Shown here piece by piece: positions 12,025 to 26,364 of a DNA stretch of 64,000 bases. The DNA is taken from positions 17,484,001 through 17,548,000 of the forward strand of contig NC_083567.1 of assembly GCF_019925205.1 (NCBI RefSeq), given 5' to 3'. The position numbers and the translations under genes were made by a program. A model generated the notes under the pieces. The model made no database searches. It saw only the letters and a list, made by a program, of their open reading frames with translations, and was not told the origin of the DNA. Source of the stretch: Metopolophium dirhodum (Eukaryota; Arthropoda; Insecta; Hemiptera; Aphididae). Each line of letters begins with the position of its first letter. Position 1 is the first letter of the stretch.

Positions 12025-12149
12025 CTACAAAAAAACTAATCGTTGAACTGACGGTAAAAATTATACGAGTAAACCACGTACTCGTAGAAATACACTTATA
12101 TTTTCGAATTAATTTCACATTTGTTTGTATGCAATTCGAATTGAAATGA

Positions 12150-12834
12150 AAAACGTGACAAACGTTGACAAAAGTACAAATACAAATCGAAGAAAATAAA
12201 AATATCGAGCTTCTTAAGGTCCTATGACCTATATAACATTATTATATAAACATTATGAATGCTGCTCAATAGTTTAGATGAAATTAATTTCTATAACTAT
12301 CTACAAATATAATTAAATTAAATATTAAATTGATTTCATCAAAAGATCCAGTTAATTTAACGTTACATTTCGTGCAAGCAAACGTTTAGTATTGTACGCA
12401 TTTATAAATGCAGCGAGCAAGTCGAGAAATAAAACTATAAAAGTGTCCTTCAAATAAACTTTAATTGGTTTTCTAACATTAAATTTACCAATTAATTTAA
12501 AAAAAATATTTGTATACGATTACGCCACAATATCGTGAACTGGCAGAGAAAAAAATCTAAAATTCATTTTATAAATAGACATTTGCTCTGGTTTAATTCG
12601 AATCCCAAGTTATTACATAATTTAAATATTTTTTAATACATAATAATATACATTATACATTACTTATTGGCCTATTCATATCATATGCCTACTTGAATGG
12701 CTGGGTCGAATTATTAAAGTTCACAAAGAGCTTATACGGACTATAATATTATATTATAATATAAAATGGTGTGAATTTTGTTCACAGAACTGCTCTAATA
12801 GAAGTAAAAAAAAATTCGATTGAGCCTACCTCAA

Positions 12835-12837
<3 letters not shown>
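12150..12837. other. AT-rich non-coding stretch
   Basis: I see no gene and no repeat with recognisable ends, only short AT words and homopolymer runs. Confidence 0.6.

Positions 12838-12894
<57 letters not shown>
12838..12894. repeat. (AAT)19 microsatellite
   Basis: An uninterrupted AAT tract of 57 bases. It creates the poly-Asn run in the overlapping 129-codon frame (12820-13209), which is therefore not taken as a gene. Confidence 0.98.
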
Positions 12895-13270
12895 TGTTTA
12901 TCGTATAGTCCAAGTATGATATCAATATATAATAATAACGATTTGTCAAAATGGATTATTTATGTCCGTTGGAATCGTAAATCAAATTTACTTTTGGCAC
13001 GGGTGGACAAATATGTATTTTATTGTTGTGTACATATTACGAATGTAGATACATTTATATATTTTTCAGCAATAAAAAATATCGTTCCGTACCTACCTAA
13101 CAACTACACAGCACGCGTCACAATATTATCATTTATCAACTATCAACTAAGTATTTTCGTTACTTTAAGATCAAAATTTAATATGCACATACTTTATAAT
13201 AATAAATAATAATATAATGTATTATTAATATGTTATTACTTATTTCGATGAACAGTAAATTCTATTTCAG

Positions 13271-13330
13271 CCTCAACATTACAAAATCGACGAGAAGTTT
13301 ACGGGTTTATGTCTTTATGATGATAAATAA
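13271..13330 (+). other. Candidate terminal exon of 20 codons
   Basis: A clear acceptor, AATTCTATTTCAG, precedes CCTCAACATTAC. The first frame encodes a short hydrophilic peptide, PQHYKIDEKFTGLCLYDDK, followed by a TAA at 13328. The composition differs from the AT repeats around it. AATAAA-type strings lie about 150 bases downstream. I do not recognise the peptide, and short acceptor-plus-frame combinations arise by chance. Confidence 0.2.
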
Positions 13331-14618
13331 GCTGCAAGACATTAACTAAATTCTAGGCGGGTGTTTCGTCACCGCGGAGATTTAAGTACGTAATATTATT
13401 ATATTAATATATTATTATGAAGTTACTGCCGATAGCAGTCACTTGCAGCGCAGAGGACACGCGTATGTAAAATATACACAATGTAATATAATAAAATATA
13501 ATAAATAATATTTTCTGGAATCAATTAGTATTTAGTAAAATATATTAGCTGTATAGTGCATAATAATGTAGTATTGGAAGGTTGACAAACACACTGCACA
13601 CTCACTGCCTACCTACTAATCCATGTAAGTTATGGTTTCAGGGTTTTAGTTTTTATAATATACACGTAATTAATAATTTTCGAGTAGCTACATAACATTG
13701 TAATTATCAAAAACCTAATCCCTATGGCCTATATATAGTCTAGGCCAAGAGAGTCAAAGCCAAAGCATATCGTCAGACAACATTTTTGTACAAAGTCGAT
13801 TACTGCACAATTTATTGGAGATAACTGATAGCCAAGTAGTCAACACACATGATGGTGATATCACTAAACTAGTATACCAATTTATATACCACGTATATTA
13901 TGAGTATATTACCAATAATGACCGTACAAATTGTTGTGCATGGTCGTATACTATTCATCGTATCACTATTCACTACGATGGAACCACAGTTTAGAGAAAA
14001 TTACGAAAGGTTGGCCTTAAAAATGAATGTGTTGTTGTGTCTGTTAACTGTTAAGATTACTAGTATCGAAGGTTCGAAGCCGTTAAATTTTACAACAAAC
14101 AAATCAAACAAATTTTATTGATCACCGTTCATCATGATTATAATAGTTTTTTTTTATAATAATTGAGCGTCGCTGCTATACCCCGATATGTAAAATTAAA
14201 CCTTCGTTTTTCTGATAAATTGTCACCCACAGTTGTAGACGTTGAGAATAAAAATCTATAGATTTACATAAAATAATTACCACTGCGGTTTTTTTTTCGA
14301 TCTCGTAATAATAATATGCTTACTATATTTTGATTGTGGCGGGTATATTATTATAATATTATGGAATCCAAAAAATTGCAATTTAAGTAGGTACACAGAG
14401 ACAGCAGGAAAAAACGATTAAAGTAAAATTATAATAATACTATCGTTTCACGGCCGGACACAAATGGCCACCAATAAGTATAAACGCGTGTGGCGCTATA
14501 TTATAATATGCGCGTCCATCCGGTGACTGCGGCGGTGTTACATTTCACGCCAAAAATAAAAAATTGTAAAAAGTTCAACGACATCATCTCCGCCGCCGCC
14601 CGGTCGATGCACGGTCCG
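13331..14618. other. AT-rich non-coding stretch
   Basis: No gene is seen. A 73-codon plus-strand frame at 13900-14121 is non-repetitive but lacks splice or start context and any recognisable motif. GC content rises from about 14450 onward toward the palindrome that follows. Confidence 0.55.
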
Positions 14619-14640
14619 GCGGCCGTTTAAAAACGGCCGC
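14619..14640. repeat. GC-rich 22-base hairpin
   Basis: GCGGCCGTTT, then AA, then AAACGGCCGC: a 10-base perfect stem with a 2-base loop inside a CpG-rich patch (14500-14720). It resembles a bacterial terminator stem, but it lacks a T-run and lies in eukaryotic DNA, so no terminator role is proposed. Confidence 0.9.
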
Positions 14641-17062
14641 GACGTTGGCTCTGGTCCACTGGTGTCCCGACTTACTGCTGCGGCGACGAATTATGTACAC
14701 GCAGTTCAAACACCTGCGCGACGGTCGGCAGCAGTGTATTTTTGGGTAAATTTTTTTTTATCTCTGTTCACAGCTTCCTCTATTTTTACATCGTCGACCG
14801 TCTGTGTATAATTTTTTTCTATATTATAATATCGTATTATTATATCACACGACGTATACCCATGTATAATATATTGAGGTGCATAGTCCATAAATAATAT
14901 ATTATAATATTATACCGTAAAACTGTGAACATAGTATCGCAAAACATATTAATATTATCTCGTTATTGAATTTATATTAACAACCGAGAAGACGTCCCGC
15001 GAATTACCCGCGAGTGGTGACAGGGCAAGAGCTATTATATATAAGCTAAGTTCCGCCGAGCCCATTCGTGAATTTATTTCTTTGTGTCTACCTATAAAAC
15101 ATTTATTAAGTCTCCATTATTAATTTACCGTATCCATATATACCTACTACCTACAGTTGAAGGTTCAAAAGTTTTTTCTACATTATAACGTGCATTTTTA
15201 CTGTCCCGCGAGTCCCAGCACAATTCTCATGAGTTTTCGAGCGAGGATCTGAGGATTGATGGCATATTATACGTAGACAATAAGGAAGTAGGATTTTATG
15301 TTCACGTTATAGCGTTATAGGTTATTACATATTATATAATATCATTTTTCAGTCAATGGCAAAAAAAAAAAATCTTCGTGTAAACCGATTCGGACTAGTG
15401 AACTATAATACATAAAATATTGTGTTGATTTCGTAATGAAATAAGATATTATTTTTTATTTTACTGTCGTGTCAAATGTGGTTTTAGCCATTAAGATTTC
15501 GTCGGGGCTGTTTGTTCGAATAAAGTTTGGCTTCTCGCGTAACCTTGGACTTTTATGGGAAAAGACTGCCCTTGAACAGTTTAAAGCAAACAGTAGTCGA
15601 TTCGACAGTCGCAGGTACCTGCGAATGACATGCGGCGTGCGTGTTTGCCAAAAAAACAAAATAAAAACTTAATAATACTCACAATGCAAGCAGCACCTAT
15701 ATGTATATTATATCGTATACACCTATGTATGTATTATACATACTATACTGTGTTAGTATATACAATTTGGACAGTGCACGTCATATACGTATACTCATGG
15801 GTTCTGTGGAAATAGTTTTGGTATACAATTATATTATTATTATTCACGAAGGTAAATACACGCGGCCGCCGCCGATAATGAAATTCACGAGCACAACATT
15901 GAATTTTTGAGCTTGGTGACCTTGAGCGGCCCGCCAACGCGATAACGCCGCGGAAAATCTAATCAATTGATATCGCGCGTGCGTCAAAGTTTACCAAACT
16001 AGTGTAAATAATATGCACGGTCGTATTGTATAGCGTATAAATATAATATATATATAGGTATTCAGGTTTGCGCTGTTGTAGCGAGTGGGTGATACCTGTA
16101 GGGGGAGGGGGGTACGAAACTGACTGTTACACAACTCTGAACGATAATAATATTTTCGCACACAAATTATAATATTAATGTAAATATAATTAACAAGTAC
16201 GCACTGCAAGTACGCGCATAATACTATACGAGTACTCCGTCGTTTGAAAAAATTTACCGAAGCACACGTGAAAAGTACAGTTTTTATGCTCTATCGGCAA
16301 GACAAAATATTATAGATATATTAATAATTTAATAATTATCAATTCCTCGCGGCTCGCGCGTTTTCGTTTTATCTATGCGTATATTATAGTATATATAGGC
16401 ACGTGGGGGGGGGCATATTTTACCGCCCTTTATCGCATCTAGTATCTACCATTCCCGCGTCATACATACCTATTATAGGCATTATGTAATATAGTAATGG
16501 TTAATACCAGTTATCTGTGATTTTGCAGTTTTTTTTTTTTACTGATTTCGCCAAAATATTCAAACCCGATATTATACTATATAATACACAAACATTAATA
16601 TTATATTATTATATCGCATTGACATGTACACGAATACGCCCCAAAATGACGTCGTAACGTCTATAATCCAACGGATAGTTAAATGATCATTTTATTACGC
16701 TAATAAATGGCCCCCGCCGAAAAACAACAACTGTAGATACGTAATTTCGCGTTGAGTTTTCGTCTATGCTGCGCGGTTGGTATATCTATATTATACCTGT
16801 CATAGTACCTAATCATAAGGTATACCTATATAAAATATAAACTGTTATCATACTATATACGTGTAAACAGTGTACACCAAATACCGTAATATAATCAGCT
16901 ATTGCAGGTTTGCTTGTCCACATAATATGACATTATACCGTGGATATACGCGCATGCAATTATTATACTGGTGTGCGAGAATAAATTAAATATTATGTGC
17001 GCGCATATTATATATTTTACATATTATATATACATCTATATCAAAAGTACTTCGTGAAATTG
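14641..17062. other. AT-rich non-coding stretch
   Basis: The segment 15460-15670 is GC-richer and open on both strands (67 codons each) with no recognisable product. G-runs occur at 16100 and 16405. The rest is AT palindromes. Confidence 0.55.
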
Positions 17063-17080
17063 ATCTTTTCGCGAAAAGAT
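17063..17080. repeat. Perfect 18-base palindrome
   Basis: ATCTTTTCGCGAAAAGAT is its own reverse complement. Related TTCGCGAA and TTTCATGAAA words recur between 17050 and 17530, so this half-kilobase has a locally repeated GAAA/TTTC vocabulary. Confidence 0.9.
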
Positions 17081-20000
17081 GTCCGTTTTGTGAAATAGAA
17101 ACTGCAGCTTTTTATCGGCACTTTGCGGAATAAAAAAAAAAAAAACTTGAAAACACTTTTTTTTTAAAAGGGAATCGTATAATAAATATTTTTTATAACA
17201 TGTGACTACACTTATCTTTAAGACTTTGAATAAATATATTACTTAATTTTATAATATAAAACAATCGTGTATAGTATATCATACAATGGTTCACACTTAA
17301 ATTATAATTTATAAAATCATAAAAAAAAGCTGTGAGCACGCGGAAAATGTGTTATTTCACAAAGTGAATGGCCACCGCAATATTTTGGAAAAAAATATGA
17401 TACGACATATCACGGAGTAACCATTTCATGAAAAAATTATTATTATTATTATTTCGCGAATTATTTTTGTACTCGACGAAGTGTGAATAAAAGCCGTTTC
17501 CCTTTCATGAAATGGACAATAATTCTTTATCATGAAAATATCGATTTCAAGCGATGGCTATACGACATAATATGTGTGACGTGTTTACAATATGATATCG
17601 TATGCGATGACCGCGACAACGGTGACGTTCGTCGTCAAAAAAGCAAAATTAAAAACCAATCCCATCCACGACCTCGCCTGCTTTGGTATAACGCCGTTGT
17701 CGTTGTCGTGCGACCTTTGCGTTTTCGCGGCCGTGACTCTGACGGTATGACTGGTGGACAACTGACTATAATATTATGTGACGCGCGTAAATATATATTG
17801 TAATGTGGTCGAAAAAACTTTACGAATCGCACTTGACGTGTGACTATAATATGGTGGACGAGCTATACGTGTTCATATAGTTATAATACAATTTTTGTTT
17901 TCAACGGAAATCGAATCATATCTTCCGGAGTATAGAGTCTATAATTTGCGTAGTTCTGTAAGTATCCTATTGTAATTTATTTAACGACAGTCCAAATTAT
18001 GTAACCCTCAGTTCGATCGATATCGAGGGTTTAAACACATGTGTAAATACATCCTTTTTTGCAAGTAACGCTTAAGCCCCAAATCATTTTTCCAATGCTA
18101 AATTCAGGTTAATTTCGTCTAAGAATCTGTAACCCACAATAGCAAAATGGTCAAGTGATGTCAGCCACAATGTTCCCACAGTAATAAATTGCAAACAGTT
18201 CCAGTCGATTAATGTAACCCTCACTGTAACCCACCATTGTTTTGTTAAGTACAATTAAAATAACATTAAAAAGTTCATAACTTAATCCACAATTATTTCA
18301 AATAGGGATCAATCCAGGTAAAATACTGTAATCCTCAACTTCCTTCACTTTGAATATAATGACTAATTCAAAAAAATAATTTCCTACTCTTAACTGTATA
18401 ACTATAATTTATAATATATTAAAATACTTTAATGATTTACAAATCAAATTTTGCCTTGGATAACTTTTAATAAAACCATTAGTATTTTAATGGGGGTTAA
18501 ATCACTTGGCCTTTCCACCATTGGACTATGTACACCGCGTACAAACCGCGTAGTACACCGCGAGTTCGTATTAATTATTTTATATATACAATAGGTACCT
18601 ATACGTTTAGTTATACGATTAAAATGCTTGATGAGGAATGTCTGTACCTATCTATATAATATTATTTTATTAAATCATTCCACCATCTATATATTATTAT
18701 ATTATACAGAGGTCGCTGCAACAATTATCGACTTTGGTACTGGACATAACGGAAAATATAACCTGACAGCTTAACACTCAAATAAAATTAAATTATGCAC
18801 GGAAATACGGCTATAGGCATTTGACTCCTGTTTTAAAAAAAAGGTCAATTTCCAAACGGCTCCCGTTTTTGACAACACAATTAATATTCCTTCCCACTTC
18901 ATACGGACTATAATTGGAGTATAGGACTGTCTCGAAAGAGGTGTCGGTGATTTTTTAAATGTTATTAGCGAAGTAAATTATAAAAATTGGTGTTCTATAA
19001 TAATATACGATAGATAACCTGCACGATTACAGTAAGCGGCGACCTCTGTATAAACAAATACATATTATATTGTTCAGAAATCGAATTCAATCGGTCAGCT
19101 GCGAGAGTTGGTTTTCTCAGTATATATAGTTTCTCCGGAATAGAGTAAAAATTATCAAATAAAGATCACCGACGACGACCCTTGCGAAACATATAATTGA
19201 AAAAAAAATCTCCTTCGTCAGCCTGCTGTACACATGGCCCTTATTATTAAGACGCATTGCAGCAATAGTCCCGCTCGAGATATCGTTTGTCGTCGGTTTC
19301 CAATTTACGACAGCAACTAGCTAGACACCCAGAAATGTTGCAAACGGGGAGAGATGTGTATATATTGTATACCCCTTCAACGCCCTGCAGTCTCCGTGTC
19401 CTGTCAGAGAATATCGTTATCTCCACACAACGTGTGTTTTTTTTCCAGACTACAATTCGGTACCCTGAGTATAATACGTGTTATTATATAATTCAGATCA
19501 TTAGTTTTTACAAGGTCTGTCGAACTCTGCCACCCATGCACTATCGGGTCTTCTCATGCGACACGTGACACATGTTTGCAATAAAACACATATACACATG
19601 ATGATGATAATAATAATAATATATTATATCGCCACTAGGAATCACGTTTTTCGATGCGTGTGTTTGTGTCCTGCTGGTTTCGGACGTCTGCGTATCGCTA
19701 AGTAATTTATAGTAATCCCGCGATTATTTTATAACGATTACCAAAAAAAAAACTAATCACCTGGGTCTATACGGCCGGTTCGATTGAATTTTCCACCCAA
19801 ATATACGTCATATAAATGAGACAAATGGAGCTTTTTTTTTAGCCCTTAAAATGTTAAGCACACGTCGTGTTATAATTTTGTGTGCATACGCCGCGGACTC
19901 CTATTTATCCTACTTTATCTTTAAGTACACACTCGAGGGTTGCGTTTATAACACGATGTGATTACCGTGGTATGGTATTGATGGCGGCGACGGCATGGTA

Positions 20001-20911
20001 TAATAAATCAACTCGAGTGATGTTTTGTGGAATATTATATTCGATCATCGGGGGCTGTCGTCCGTGCGTTATGACGTCATCGTGAATAATAATATTTCTC
20101 TGACACTTTTGTGTACATATATGCGTATAGTATACGGTGTATAGATGACAACGGCGGCGGCGACGAATGCCCTTCGAAAATTCGAAAACGCGCCGCTCTG
20201 CTAAACAAACGATGTTATTGTGTTCACTGCTGTCCGTAGATCGAGGTTATAACCTGCATAGGAGTGTAACTGAATATTTTTGTTTTGTTCCATGAACGAT
20301 ACACGGGTCATATTATTATAATATTATTGTGCTCTAAGCGGTCGACTTAATTTTATACTTAACTAATTCGCGCGACATAATATATGGACTCAGATTTAGC
20401 TGCAATGACACTGTCACAACTAATAGGACGTCACTAAATAATAAATTCTTGTTTGCGGTCAAGTTGTCGTTCTGCAATAAACTATTGAAAGGGTACTTTT
20501 ATAGAGTGTAGTCACAAATGTAGATTTTCACTAACAAGGTATAGGTAACATTTTCGGAAAAAAATCACTATGATAACTCGATAAATTTAAAAACACTCTT
20601 TTCATTTGTATACCGCCTAGTTTATAGTTCTCTTATATGTCTCTAAGAATCAGTTTTAACAGATTTAACTCATTTATTAAGGTTATTTAACATATTATAT
20701 ATAATTAATTATACTAGAGTTAGTTAATACGAGTATATTTGACACACATATCCCTTCACATGTGTGCTAATCGGAGATAACAAAATGTCGTTGGAGTGAC
20801 CTTTTCTTAAATAAATAATAATATATGCTGCAGTGCAAAATGTATTAATGTCTTTAAAACCGTCTGCTTCGATTAGGTACATGCACGTTTTACAATTACG
20901 ATTATTTTTCT
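17081..20911. other. AT-rich non-coding stretch
   Basis: Between 17999 and 18240 the word TGTAACCC recurs four times with CTCA or CAC following it, and the first copy forms a small hairpin with GAGGGTT. Open frames at 17483-17803 (106 codons) and 19287-19568 (93 codons) have no recognisable motif. There is a CpG-rich patch at 20150-20205. Confidence 0.5.
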
Positions 20912-20934
20912 TCTCTCTCTCTCTCTCTCTCTCT
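20912..20934. repeat. (TC)n microsatellite
   Basis: A CT dinucleotide tract of about 11 units. It gives the Arg-Glu run in the overlapping minus-strand frame. Confidence 0.97.
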
Positions 20935-23103
20935 TTTAGAACTGTCGCAAACCACATCCGTCGTTCTCACGCAGCTATATAAGCGAGTATGGACCTATAT
21001 AATACTATTAAAACGGCCATGTAATTTCGATAATGATAATTGAGATCATGATATGTGACACATATACAACTATATAAAAGTTTTCTGTAATTAAATCATG
21101 ACGTATAACATTCACGTCACGTGTCAAACTCTGTGTTTGGTTTTTTATTGTCATTATACACTATTATTATGCATATACACTTGTTATACGGCTTACCAAA
21201 ACTCCACGAACGACAAGTTGCCACAGGGGGCCCGTGTATATACATGCGTAACGTTGTATGTACATTTTTTAAAGTTGTAAACTTAATAATAACAATATAT
21301 TATATAGTTATAAATACGGTATTGCATTTCGACTGTAGTACCTACCTATAGGTTTAGTGTCATATGACTATTTCAAACTCGCAAAAAACCAATACCGTGC
21401 AATGTTATATTATTTGTACACATGTATAATATAATATTATGTATACGTATCTCGTATTCAGTGTGCGGTTTTAAAAATAAATTTTGTTTGTCGCGTTCGA
21501 ACGAATTTGTATATCGATCTCTGCTGCTGCAGTATACACGATTATAATAATTTAGAGTTGTGCTAGTTTATTGTCGGCTCACGCCTACGCAGACGTTTCG
21601 ATTTGCATAACGCAATAATGTATACGTTTATTTAGCACAGATCGAATAATATATACGGCGGCGGCCGTATATACTGACAAGATCTGCAGCTGCAGCGGAC
21701 AATAATATTATAATGAACGTCCTCGGGACGCTCTCGACTTTGCCGGACCGAATGACCGATTATAATATAGTACAGGTACACTGTAATATTATTATTATAG
21801 TGCGTATATACGACCCGTGTGTGTTGAGAATGGCAGCGAGAGGAGAGAGACGGACAAAATTGAGACAGATAAGTCTCTATGCGTACGCGAGTAACGCGAC
21901 ACCTGCACCGGCTATCCTGTGTCGTTTGATAGTATATAATACTATAATAATATTACAATATATAATATATACTGTGTGCGGTTAAACCTTATCCATAATA
22001 TGTGCACGATTACAAAATATATATAGTCACTATACGGTCCCTTCGCGCTCGACACGTGCCTGCCGCGAGTCACGCTGTCACTGGCTGTTTTTTTTTTTTA
22101 TACTTTTTAGTTTTTTCTTCTCATATTATACGCGATTGCGGCCTACTTTGTCAGGGGACATTTTTTTTCATACCACACGCGCGTTTTACTATAACGGCGC
22201 TGTTTATCGTAAAACGTAATATTCAACATAACATGATTGCCGGCTGTGTTCTGTAGAAGTTTACATGTATAACACAAATAATAATATGTAATTTATGAGA
22301 ATATCTGAATATGATGTGCAGCAGCTGTTTCGCTGCGATCGCGCGATTTGACCGGATGAGAGTGCGTAGTATATTGACTATCGAGAGTTAACCTCCTTCG
22401 GCCCTTCGTCACGGGCTCTCACGACACAGCCAAGTAGTGCTGGTCAACCCACACACTAATATATAAAAAAAACAGTTTGCCGATCGGTGTATATAATCTT
22501 TAAGTACCTAATTATATACAGTATATGGGTCACAATGTTTAAAAATGACATTGGACATAAGTACTGTAGATAGTATAGATTCTGATTTCTCAGAAATCTT
22601 ATAAGGGTTAACAAATACGGTTGATAATGTGATATCATGCAAATGTAATAACATTATAGAATCGTACGCTTCATTAATAATTATTTGTAGAAATAATGTA
22701 TGATCGCCGTTGTAAAAATCACTCAATCGTCCCGTATGATTAAATTAATTATTGTAATCATCATAATATAGGCACCACGGACGCTATAAACGCACCTAAA
22801 TATATAACATAATATTATGATATATTACCCAAATTATATAGTTTGATGGGCGTTTTTCCATAATATTAATTTTGGAATCTCGGCCCGCACTCGTTAATAT
22901 TATTAATTATACGGTATACATATGAAATACGCGTTTAATGTTTATACGAAGAATAAACATAATATTAATTGTTTTGTTATTATATGTGGTGTATCCGCGT
23001 ACGGTATTTATTTGTCTATATAAACCACCGCGGGGAGAACGCGAATTAATTATGTCACATCGCAGGTATAACATTTGATCGATTTCCCTGCAGTCTATAT
23101 AGA
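20935..23103. other. AT-rich non-coding stretch with GC patches
   Basis: A TATA-like TATATAAG lies at about 20976 in a mixed-composition context. GC-richer patches occur at 21820-21920, 22030-22090 and 22375-22450. The last (TTAACCTCCTTCGGCCCTTC and on) has the feel of a repeat-derived insertion, but it has no second copy here. No gene is supported. Confidence 0.5.
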
Positions 23104-23111
23104 TACGTACT

Positions 23112-23342
23112 CAGAGGCGTGGAGAACTAAAAATTTTCCAGGGGCAAGTTACAAATATTCCAAGTATAAATGCATAATAATGTACTAATATAATATAACT
23201 AATTATATTTCAGATTGTTATTGACTACCAGCTATTGAGTATATCATATTAGATTTACTATAGGGAACCCATCGGCTAGCACCCACCCCTTTATTTAAGA
23301 AAAATCCGTTTGTCTCTGAAATTACTGTTCACCACGCCACTG
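23112..23342. mobile_element. hAT-type MITE with perfect 8-base target duplication
   Basis: The left end is CAGAGGCGTGGAGAACT and the reverse complement of the right end is CAGTGGCGTGGTGAACA, giving a 17-base terminal inverted repeat with three mismatches. The element is flanked on both sides by the identical 8-mer TACGTACT (23104-23111 and 23343-23350), the duplication length of hAT transposons. The 231-base length and absence of coding sequence make it a MITE mobilised in trans. The perfect duplication suggests a fairly recent insertion. Confidence 0.93.
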
Positions 23343-23350
23343 TACGTACT

Positions 23351-26300
23351 TCTTTTATTTTATAATTATGACGTTTATTATACCGATTTTTTTTTTGGTT
23401 GAAGTGCTATATTATACCAATTAGGTATTATATTAGCTTACAGATATTTATGAAAATAATGAGCTGCGCATATAGCGTTTTGCATCGACAAATAGCACTA
23501 AAATTCCGTCGATTAGAATATAATAATATATATCCCCATCATAGGGTCAACAGTAATTATTTTATTATAATATCGATTATCGTAATAGTATATAAAATAA
23601 ATAAATAATAATATTAGATAGTGCATGCATCGATGGAGGTTATAAATGTCTATTTTCAGTGTAGTTTCGAAAGATTTTTTAACTAAAAATCTGGAATAAT
23701 TTAACACCATTGTTTAATAATTTTTCTCATATCAACTATTATATAGTTCTCTAATAAATCGATCATGTATAGACATACGTAGTTGACATTTGTACCCTGT
23801 TTTAATCTATATAATTACAAGACTATCTGACTATATATAGTATATGGTAAAAATGTGGATGCCAGTGTAGCAGCGATTATATATCATAATTAAGTGCACC
23901 GTATAATGGTGACGAAATATTTATTTCCTTTATAATATACCAAGATTAATTTAAATTTTACAAAAAGCATACAATTTGTCATTATTGTGCACCCACGCTT
24001 GTATTTAAAACAGCAATCGTTTGTTCCGAAAAAAATAGATGTTAATTGGTTTTCTGTTTGGAAAACATATATTTGCGTGTTTAAGTGATGTGTTAAACTC
24101 AGACAATGTAGTCAAGTTCTGTCGCCAAAATAAAATTGGCATGAAATTAAAATTAATAATAGAATTTTTTCATCGAAAAAAAAACCGCTATAGGTACCTA
24201 TGGTACTTGCATGGAAATTACGAAATTGTGTTTTTACAGTGTGTACAAATATAGCAATACCAAATATTATGCGTTACGTGCGGCAGCCTCTCGTAATATA
24301 CTAATACAATGTAGGTATTCGCCTATATTATACTATATCCTTACAACTATATTATATATTATTTTGTATGCTGCAAAATAACATTAGGTACATATTATAA
24401 TACAATATGATATTATATCATATCATATTATTTTTATTGCGAATAATTTCCATTTGAATTCGGCAGAGTACATCATAGTATGATATTATTTATTTATCGT
24501 TAAAAGTGTGACTATTTGAACGAGATACAATATTATTATAATGAACGTCACGCGTTTCAAAAAAAAAAAAAAAGAATGTGCAGGGACGATACATTATTAT
24601 GACACAGTGTATGCAAATTCTGAGCATGTAAATACGAACGGAGTGTGACATTTTGTAACAAACAAGTATAATTATTATACACAATGCAGAGGCCGCGTTT
24701 TTAAAAATATTATGTTTTTTGATAAAACATAATCATTGTTGTTAATCGTATTTCGTATAATAATTATTCGCCATCATCGCGTTCGCTTTTGTGCCCTGCG
24801 GGGTCGTGTAATTCCCATCACGTATCATCGTTCAAATATAAATAACATATGTCGAAAACGAACTCGGACATGCGTAGGTGGTAGGTATAGTCTTTTTAAA
24901 ATATTATGAAAAAGTAACGGACAAAAATTCGGGTAACAATACGCTGTCAATAAAATTAAACCAAAACCAACCGAATATGTATAAATAACTTGGGGAGTGG
25001 GTAGAGTGGTAAACACCAAGTATTTTCCAAACAAATAATATTATAATATGTACATTACATTTAATTCATAAAAAGTTATGAATTTATCGCAATTATTATT
25101 CAAATCTTAAAATTTGTAATTGCATTATTTTCACTGTTCAATACCTGTACAATACCTGTACACAATCAACTTACCTGAGGTATATCTACGGGAACAGCGG
25201 CATAACACAATATAATAGTAATCACTGATCAGTAATATTTTAATATATTATGTGACTTATGTCCATCCTATACACAGTTACACTTCCATATTACGAAGTT
25301 TCGTGGGTCACAAAAAAAAACTCGTATTACAGAGAAACTCGTTAAATATGTAGAGTTAAACCAATTTGGTTTTAATTAGGTTAGATTCTCAACAATATTT
25401 GTTAAAAAGAAAAATTCGCGGAAATTTTCTTAGAAAATGCATGGAGGTTCATTATAATATTATGGACGTTTTACTCTATATATATAGTGTGTACAGACAG
25501 GTCGTCTGAAATGTTCTGGAGATATCCGGCTCGTTTTTTTTTCAAATGAAAAATCTCGCATAGAGTATACTAATATACTATACATTTTGTAATAAAACTA
25601 TTACGTTTTATTTTCTTCAATAATATATATTTGCGCTAAGTATACTTTATAGTAAAATTCAGTTTTTGCATTTTTAGATAGAAATTCGACGTTTTTATCG
25701 ATCCGTGACAATATGTTTTGAAACAGGTGGATTATCTGCAAAATAATGCACTGTGCGTCTGCACCTGCAGCATATTATGTTTATGCATTTGTCTCTATGA
25801 CCCAAATTAGGTAGTTATAGCTGATACACTGATAGTCTGATTATGGTGGGTAATAACTAATAACTAATTGTGAATATAATTAAGATTAGTAAGTATGTAT
25901 TAGTTTGATACTGATAACAGCTATATATTACGATATTAATTAATGAGATTGTCAAAATTGAAAAACTTTGAGCTCTTATCACAAAATCCGAAATAGGTAC
26001 ATATTATTTGCTTCCATTTTCAAATTGTTTTTAGCTGCGATGGTATACACGGAAGTAGAATATTATAATATGATTAACTGGTTATATTTGTTAAGTAAGT
26101 TGAACTTTTAGATATTTCCTGCTGCACAATTTAGATTCTACTACCCGTTATGAAAAAAGGCCACTGGTTTAGATGTACCTAGGTGTTAAGTTCTAAGTAT
26201 ATGTAACAATAAATTATGAGCACAATGGCAATATTCGGTTGAACGGTTTACTGAACGGTTAGACTCACCGGCTATACACATTATTATATACGGCCGTCGA

Positions 26301-26364
26301 GCTTAAGCAGACATACGAAAACCTGATACGATAATATTTTTATGAAGATATACTTATTTATTTT
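23351..26364. other. AT-rich non-coding stretch
   Basis: No gene is seen. A tandem AATACCTGTAC pair lies at about 25140-25161, A-runs at 24560 and 25312, and a T-run at 23389. Open frames here are short and low-complexity. Confidence 0.6.

Noticed and set aside
12820..13209. 129-codon frame with a poly-Asn run
   Set aside because: It is driven by the (AAT)19 microsatellite and by AT-rich downstream sequence without coding character.
14619..14640. GC-rich stem as a rho-independent terminator
   Set aside because: There is no T-run after the stem and the DNA is eukaryotic; it is treated as a palindrome only.
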